Assembly (NCBI GenBank): GCA_023419535.1
Contig: JAEZXX010000084.1
Location: 1 to 16,255 of the forward strand
From: Pseudomonadota bacterium
GTDB lineage: Bacteria; Pseudomonadota; Alphaproteobacteria; Rhizobiales; Rhizobiaceae
Direction of reading: 5' to 3'
Length of the DNA: 16,255 bases
This document shows, in pieces, positions 12,578 to 16,255 of the stretch (positions are counted from its first letter, which is position 1; every line of letters starts with the position of its first letter). The position numbers and the translations under genes were made by a program. The notes under the pieces are model-generated. The model had not been told where the DNA came from. It saw nothing but the letters and a program-made list of their open reading frames with translations, and ran no database searches.

Positions 12578-13365
12578 GGCGGCGGGTGACGCGGCTCGCT
12601 CTCCTCCTCGGCGCGCTTCTGCTCGGCGCCGCGCCCGCCTTCGGGCAGGAGGCGGCCCCGAACGCGCTCTCCGACCTCGCCTCGCTCATTCCCTCCGGCG
12701 ACGCTTCGGCCTCGGGTCGGATCGTCCAGCTCTTCGGCATCGTCACGGTGCTGTCGATCGCGCCGGGCCTCCTCATCATGGTGACGAGCTTCACCCGCGT
12801 CGTCATCGCGCTGTCGATCCTGCGCACGGGCCTCGGCCTGCAGTCGACGCCGGCCAATCTCATCCTGATCTCGCTGTCGCTCTTCATCACCTTCTTCGTG
12901 ATGACCCCGACCTTCGACCAGGCCTGGCGCGATGGCTTGCGTCCGCTGCTGGCCGCCGAGATCACCGAGGAGGAGGCCTTCGACCGCATCACGACGCCCT
13001 TCCACGACTTCATGATGAGCCAGGTGCGCCCTGCCGACCTCGCGCTCTTCTCCGACATCCAGGAGGCTTCGATCCGCGACCGGCTGCCGGAGATGGAGCA
13101 GGGATCGGCCGAGGACGGCGCGGTGCCGCTGCAGGTGCTGATCCCCGCCTTCATGATCTCCGAACTGCGCCGCGGCTTCGAGATCGGCTTCCTGATCGTG
13201 CTGCCCTTCCTCGTGATCGATCTGATCGTGGCGACGCTGACCATGTCGATGGGCATGATGATGCTGCCGCCGACGATCATCTCCCTACCCTTCAAGATCC
13301 TGTTCTTCGTCCTGATCGACGGCTGGAACATGCTGACCGGGAGCCTGGTGCGTTCGTTCTTCTGA
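12574..13365 (+). CDS. fliP: Flagellar export protein FliP
   Basis: FliP is a core channel subunit of the flagellar type III export gate, together with FliQ and FliR. The 263-residue product has a cleavable N-terminal signal (RRRVTRLALLLGALLLGAAPAFG), as FliP commonly does. The family segments follow: GIVTVLSIAPGLLIMVTSFTRVVIALSILRTGLG, the helix LILISLSLFITFFVMTP, and the C-terminal signature IPAFMISELRRGFEIGFLIVLPFLVIDLIVATLTMSMGMMMLPP. The last membrane segment is PFKILFFVLIDGWNML. The GTG overlapping the fliL stop is taken as start. A second in-frame GTG four codons later, after GAGGCGGCGG, is equally plausible. fliQ and fliR are not in the window. Confidence 0.96.
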   Translation: MRRRVTRLALLLGALLLGAAPAFGQEAAPNALSDLASLIPSGDASASGRIVQLFGIVTVLSIAPGLLIMVTSFTRVVIALSILRTGLGLQSTPANLILISLSLFITFFVMTPTFDQAWRDGLRPLLAAEITEEEAFDRITTPFHDFMMSQVRPADLALFSDIQEASIRDRLPEMEQGSAEDGAVPLQVLIPAFMISELRRGFEIGFLIVLPFLVIDLIVATLTMSMGMMMLPPTIISLPFKILFFVLIDGWNMLTGSLVRSFF

Positions 13366-13611
13366 CGCCGCCCGCCGGCACCAGCGCCGGGTTCGCCGCC
13401 AAGAGCGTGTCGACGGGCTCCCCTTTCCGGGATCCGATCTTTCGGGAAGGCGCCCGCCTTTAACCCGGTCGAAAGTCCTGCCGTGTAGCGTCGGTCCCAT
13501 AGCGGATTGGCCGGTCGCGAAAGAGCCCCGGACCAAAGGCATGATGCCGGGCCTCTATGCTGGTGCCGACCCAGAATGTCCCTCGTATCTCTGTAGTTTC
13601 GGGACGCTTCC
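13366..13611 (+). promoter_or_regulatory. Flagellin promoter/leader region with direct repeats and small hairpins
   Basis: This 246-base gap between fliP and the flagellin gene has no convincing ORF. It contains TTAACCCGGTC at 13460-13470, a TTAA half site without an exact partner. A near-direct repeat CCGGTCGAAAG (13465-13475) recurs as CCGGTCGCGAAAG (13511-13523). Small inverted repeats lie close to the gene: CCCGG/CCGGG (13527-13531 with 13547-13551) and GGCAT-G-ATGCC (13538-13548). The latter two overlap and could form alternative leader hairpins. No clear sigma-28 or sigma-54 promoter was found. Flagellin leaders are targets of FlbT in Caulobacter, so leader control is possible but unproven. 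Confidence 0.45.
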
Positions 13612-15732
13612 ATGACCTCGATCAATACCAACATCGCCGCGACGACCGCTCTGCGCACGCTGCAGCAGACGAACGCGCAGCTCGACCAGACGCAGGGCCG
13701 CATCTCCACGGGCCTGAAGATCGGTTCGGCCAAGGACAACGCCGCCTACTGGTCGATCTCGACCGCGCTGAAGTCCGACAACAAGTCGATGGCGGCCGTC
13801 AAGGACGCGCTGAACCTCGGCGCCGGTGCCGTCGACGTCGCCTATCAGGGCCTGACCAAGGCCAAGGAGGTCCTCGACGACTTCCAGTCCAAGCTGACCT
13901 CGGCGCTCAGCCCCAACGCCGACCGCCGCGCCGTCCAGGACAACATCGCGTCCTACCAGGAGGCCCTGCGCTCCATCGCCGGCACCTCCTTCTTCTCCGG
14001 CGAGAACTGGCTGACGGTCGACACCGCGACCACCGGCACCGACCGCAAGGTCGTCGCCTCCTTCTCGCGTGACGCCAACAACCAGGTCACCGTCGGCACG
14101 CTCGACGTCGACCTGTCGCGCATCGCGCTGTTCGACGGCGCCGAAGGCGGCATCCTCGGCAAGCAGGTCGCCCTGCGCGCCGGCGGCGAAGCTCTGCTGG
14201 TCGGCGGCAACGACGGCACCGGCACGGCCCCGACCGTGACCGGCGTCACGCCGACCAACACGCCGGCCCAGACCGGCAGCGGCGCCGACGGCCCGGCCGT
14301 CGCCTCGCTCGGCACCTTCTCGGCCACCGGCCTCGACACCACGGACCGCATCCAGTTCGGTCTCTCGATCAACGGTGCCACGCCGGCGACGACCATCACC
14401 GTCAACCTCGCCAACGTCACCAACGGCGCGACCTTCGAGGCCGCGATCCAGCAGGGTCTCACCGACGCCTCGATCACGGGCGTCACGGCGGACGTCGATG
14501 CCGGAACCGGCGCGATCACGCTGACCTCGACGGCCAACGGCTCGACGCAGACCCTCGCGGTCACCAACGTCGTCGCGCTCGACGGTGACGGCAACACCAC
14601 CTCCGCCCTCGGCCTGCAGGCGAAGACCCCGGCGGGCGCCGAGTCTGGCAGCGCTGGCACGGCGGCCGTCTACGACACGGGCGCTGCCTTCAACGCGGCC
14701 GGTCTGCGAGCGGGCGACCGGATCAGCTTCGAGGCGACGCTGGTCGAGACGGGCGGTTCGGCGGTCGTCAGGACCATCACGATCGAGACCACGGCCGGGA
14801 TGGACGAGACCGCCTTCCTGGCGGCCATCAACGCCCAGCTCAGCGACGCGACGAACGGCTTCGGTGCGAACAAGGTGACGGCCGGCCTGGCGGGTGGAAC
14901 GGGCACGAACCTGATCTTCACCACGACCGCGACCGGTGCGAACACCTCGTTCGATCTCGCGAACGTCACCACGACGGACGGCGACGGAACCGACACGGCC
15001 CTCGGCGGTCTGACGGCCGGCTCCGGCCAGGGCACGTCCGCCACCGCCGCCGCCGCCGGCTTCTCGTCGATCGCGCTGCCGAACGCCTCGTCCTTCACCG
15101 GATCGGCGGAACTGTCCTTCACCGTCGCGGTGGACGGCGGAACGGCCCGCACCGTCCTCGTCAACCGTGCGACGGTGGACGCGGTGCTGCCGAACGCCAA
15201 CGGCGCGATCGCCGATCAGGCCGCGTGGGCGAGCGTCCTCACCCGCGCTCTGTCGGATGCCCAGGTGACCGGCGTCACGGCGACCGTAAACGCGGGCGGA
15301 ACGGCCGTCGAGCTGGCGAAGGCTTCGGGCACGACCGGCGGTGTCGTCGTGGCCGGCCTCACGGCGAACGGGGGCCCGGACACGGTTTCGGTCGGCGAGA
15401 TCGACATCACGTCCACGGCCTTCAACGCGCTCACCCGCGACCAGCAGCTGGATGCGATCAACGCCTATATCAGCGTCGTCCGCTCGGCCCTGACCGAGGT
15501 GACGAGCGCGGCCGCGAACCTCGGTTCGGTCGCCTCGCGCATCGAGTCCCAGCAGTCCTTCGTGGACACGCTGATGGACACGATCGACAAGGGCATCTCG
15601 GGTCTGATCGACGCCGACATGAACGAGGAGTCCACCCGTCTGCAGGCCCTTCAGGTCAAGCAGCAGCTCGGCGTGCAGGCGCTCTCGATCGCCAACCAGT
15701 CGGCGCAGAACGTCCTGCGGCTTTTCCAGTAG
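13612..15732 (+). CDS. Flagellin, large form with three related inserted domains
   Basis: This is the filament protein. The 706-residue product has classic D0/D1 ends: N-terminal MTSINTNIAATTALRTLQQT and AQLDQTQGRISTGLKIGSAKDNAAYWSIS (residues 1-50) through about 195, and a C-terminal D1/D0 (about 600-706) with VASRIESQQSFVDTL and ALSIANQSAQNVLRLFQ. Rhizobial flagellins are usually 300-430 residues. The excess is a Thr/Gly/Ala-rich insert at about 200-597 that appears to be three related beta-rich units (about 232-337, 351-475 and 483-595). Each has a strand set 'DRIxF', a helix of the type 'AIQQGLTDA' and a 'TGVTAxVxAG' strand. A GGGACG ribosome site precedes the ATG. It is the only flagellin gene here and ends in a strong terminator. 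It sits where flaA is found in S. meliloti, but I leave the symbol open. Confidence 0.97.
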   Translation: MTSINTNIAATTALRTLQQTNAQLDQTQGRISTGLKIGSAKDNAAYWSISTALKSDNKSMAAVKDALNLGAGAVDVAYQGLTKAKEVLDDFQSKLTSALSPNADRRAVQDNIASYQEALRSIAGTSFFSGENWLTVDTATTGTDRKVVASFSRDANNQVTVGTLDVDLSRIALFDGAEGGILGKQVALRAGGEALLVGGNDGTGTAPTVTGVTPTNTPAQTGSGADGPAVASLGTFSATGLDTTDRIQFGLSINGATPATTITVNLANVTNGATFEAAIQQGLTDASITGVTADVDAGTGAITLTSTANGSTQTLAVTNVVALDGDGNTTSALGLQAKTPAGAESGSAGTAAVYDTGAAFNAAGLRAGDRISFEATLVETGGSAVVRTITIETTAGMDETAFLAAINAQLSDATNGFGANKVTAGLAGGTGTNLIFTTTATGANTSFDLANVTTTDGDGTDTALGGLTAGSGQGTSATAAAAGFSSIALPNASSFTGSAELSFTVAVDGGTARTVLVNRATVDAVLPNANGAIADQAAWASVLTRALSDAQVTGVTATVNAGGTAVELAKASGTTGGVVVAGLTANGGPDTVSVGEIDITSTAFNALTRDQQLDAINAYISVVRSALTEVTSAAANLGSVASRIESQQSFVDTLMDTIDKGISGLIDADMNEESTRLQALQVKQQLGVQALSIANQSAQNVLRLFQ
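14305..15396 (+). repeat. Three diverged tandem domains inside the flagellin gene
   Basis: Within the flagellin insert, three successive segments share the same order of motifs: unit 1 about 14305-14622, unit 2 about 14662-15036 and unit 3 about 15058-15396. Units 1 and 3 align best: LTDASITGVTADVDAGTGAI against LSDAQVTGVTATVNAGGTAV. Unit 2 has LSDATNGFGANKVTAGLAGG at the same place. Units 1 and 2 each carry a DGDG turn followed by a T-x-ALGGL/SALGL segment. The divergence is large enough that this is an old duplication or convergent use of one domain family, not a recent DNA repeat. Boundaries are by eye. Confidence 0.6.
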
Positions 15733-15807
15733 GCCGCGCGGACGCTAACGACGAACAGGGTCGCGTTGCGGTAAACTAACGCCACGCGCGGCTGGTCGGA
15801 TACGACA

Positions 15808-15838
15808 GGGGCCCCGGCATTCGTGCCGGGGCCCTTTT
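15808..15838 (+). terminator. Intrinsic terminator after the flagellin gene
   Basis: GGGCCCCGGCA (15809-15819) and TGCCGGGGCCC (15824-15834) form a perfect 11-bp stem capped by a TTCG tetraloop, followed directly by TTTT. It lies 76 bases after the flagellin stop. This is the best intrinsic terminator in the window and fits a highly expressed monocistronic flagellin mRNA. It also separates that unit from fliF downstream. Confidence 0.92.
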
Positions 15839-16008
15839 GCCTTGCGGGCTTGCGTGCAGGACCGCCCTGAGGTGTGGGCGAAGGCCTCCGGCCGGGCCGT
15901 AAGATCGAGCACGTTCGTTGTATGGGGCCCAATCTGGCGCAAGCTTGTTTTGTGATGGGGCGGGGGACGGGGCCCGGACGGTCGGCTCCGGTTCTCTTTG
16001 GACGTTTC

Positions 16009-16255
16009 ATGTCGCTGGTCGCCGGGGCGCAGGCCCAGAAGCTCTATGCCAATCTGAACGCTTTGGGCGCGAGGAAGCTCGCCGGGCTCGGGCTGGTCTT
16101 CGCGCTGGTCGTCGGCCTCGTCTCGCTGGCCGCCTGGCAGCTGTCGGGTCCGCAGATGGACACGCTCTATTCGGGTCTGGACCGGCAGGACGTGACGCGC
16201 ATCGGCGCGGCGCTGACGGAGGCGGGCATCCCCTTCGACGTCAACGCGGCCGGCG
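16009..16255 (+). CDS. fliF: Flagellar MS-ring protein FliF, N-terminal part only
   Basis: FliF forms the MS ring in the inner membrane, the foundation of the basal body. Only 82 codons are present before the window ends. The product begins MSLVAGAQAQKLYANLNALG, has a first membrane segment (about residues 24-45, AGLGLVFALVVGLVSLAAW), and enters the periplasmic ring-building region. There the family pattern YSGLDRQDVTRIGAALTEAGIPFDV is clear ('YsxLxxxDxxxIxxxLxxxgIPy'). A GGA motif about eight bases upstream serves the ATG. The 170 bases between the flagellin terminator and this start hold no gene I can support and must contain its promoter if the gene is not read from further upstream. I found no TTAA-type site there. 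Confidence 0.93.
   Translation, partial: MSLVAGAQAQKLYANLNALGARKLAGLGLVFALVVGLVSLAAWQLSGPQMDTLYSGLDRQDVTRIGAALTEAGIPFDVNAAG

Noticed and set aside
13375..13390. Small GC hairpin (CCGGC-N6-GCCGG) just after fliP as a terminator
   Set aside because: The stem is only five pairs and no T run follows, so termination is not supported.
14305..15396. Flagellin insert as a recent tandem DNA duplication or a phage/adhesin insertion
   Set aside because: The three units are similar only at the protein level, there are no long identical DNA repeats, and base composition and codon use match the rest of the gene.
15923..15960. Possible sigma-54 promoter before fliF (TGGCGCAAGCTTG)
   Set aside because: The GG and GC elements are not ten bases apart; the -12 GC is missing at the required position.

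Overview
The window is a GC-rich flagellar gene cluster from an alphaproteobacterium, most likely a member of the Hyphomicrobiales (Rhizobiales). Three things point there: the gene order flgB-flgC-fliE-flgG-flgA-flgI-motE-flgH-fliL-fliP-flagellin, the presence of motE (the periplasmic MotC chaperone described in Sinorhizobium meliloti), and the linked motA-fliM-fliN-fliG-flhB block. I cannot fix the genus from the sequence alone. I see no mobile element, tRNA, rRNA or CRISPR array.

Layout. Bases 1-1389 read leftwards: the 5' end of fliI (export ATPase, cut by the window edge), flgF (proximal rod), and two small putative membrane proteins of unknown function. A divergent gap carrying an 8-bp inverted repeat separates these from a rightward block: motA (stator), fliM, a small membrane/coiled-coil protein, fliN and fliG (the C-ring/switch), flhB (export gate and specificity switch), and a 147-residue unknown protein. 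The flgB gap (6773-6914) holds an exact TTAA-N7-TTAA site and a TTAACCAT half site, both matching the CtrA recognition pattern. Then comes the rod/ring operon: flgB, flgC, fliE, a 111-nt gap with two strong hairpins, flgG, flgA, flgI, motE and flgH. A second exact TTAA-N7-TTAA site lies in the gap before fliL-fliP. A 246-nt leader then precedes one large flagellin gene (706 codons), which ends in a textbook intrinsic terminator. The 5' end of fliF (MS ring) starts at 16009 and runs off the window.

How they work together. FliF, FliG, FliM and FliN form the MS and C rings; MotA is half of the stator. FliI, FlhB and FliP belong to the export machine. FlgB, FlgC, FlgF, FlgG and FliE form the rod and its base. 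FlgA, FlgI and FlgH build the P and L rings. FliL supports the stator, MotE serves the periplasmic motor protein MotC, and the flagellin makes the filament. MotB, MotC, hook, cap and chemotaxis genes are not in the window.

I found no unknown enzymatic or defence system. The points most worth checking are the two CtrA-type sites that divide the late basal-body genes into two possible units, the structured fliE-flgG gap, the flagellin with three related inserted domains, the FliM without a recognisable CheY-docking N-terminus, and the uncharacterised small proteins embedded in the cluster.
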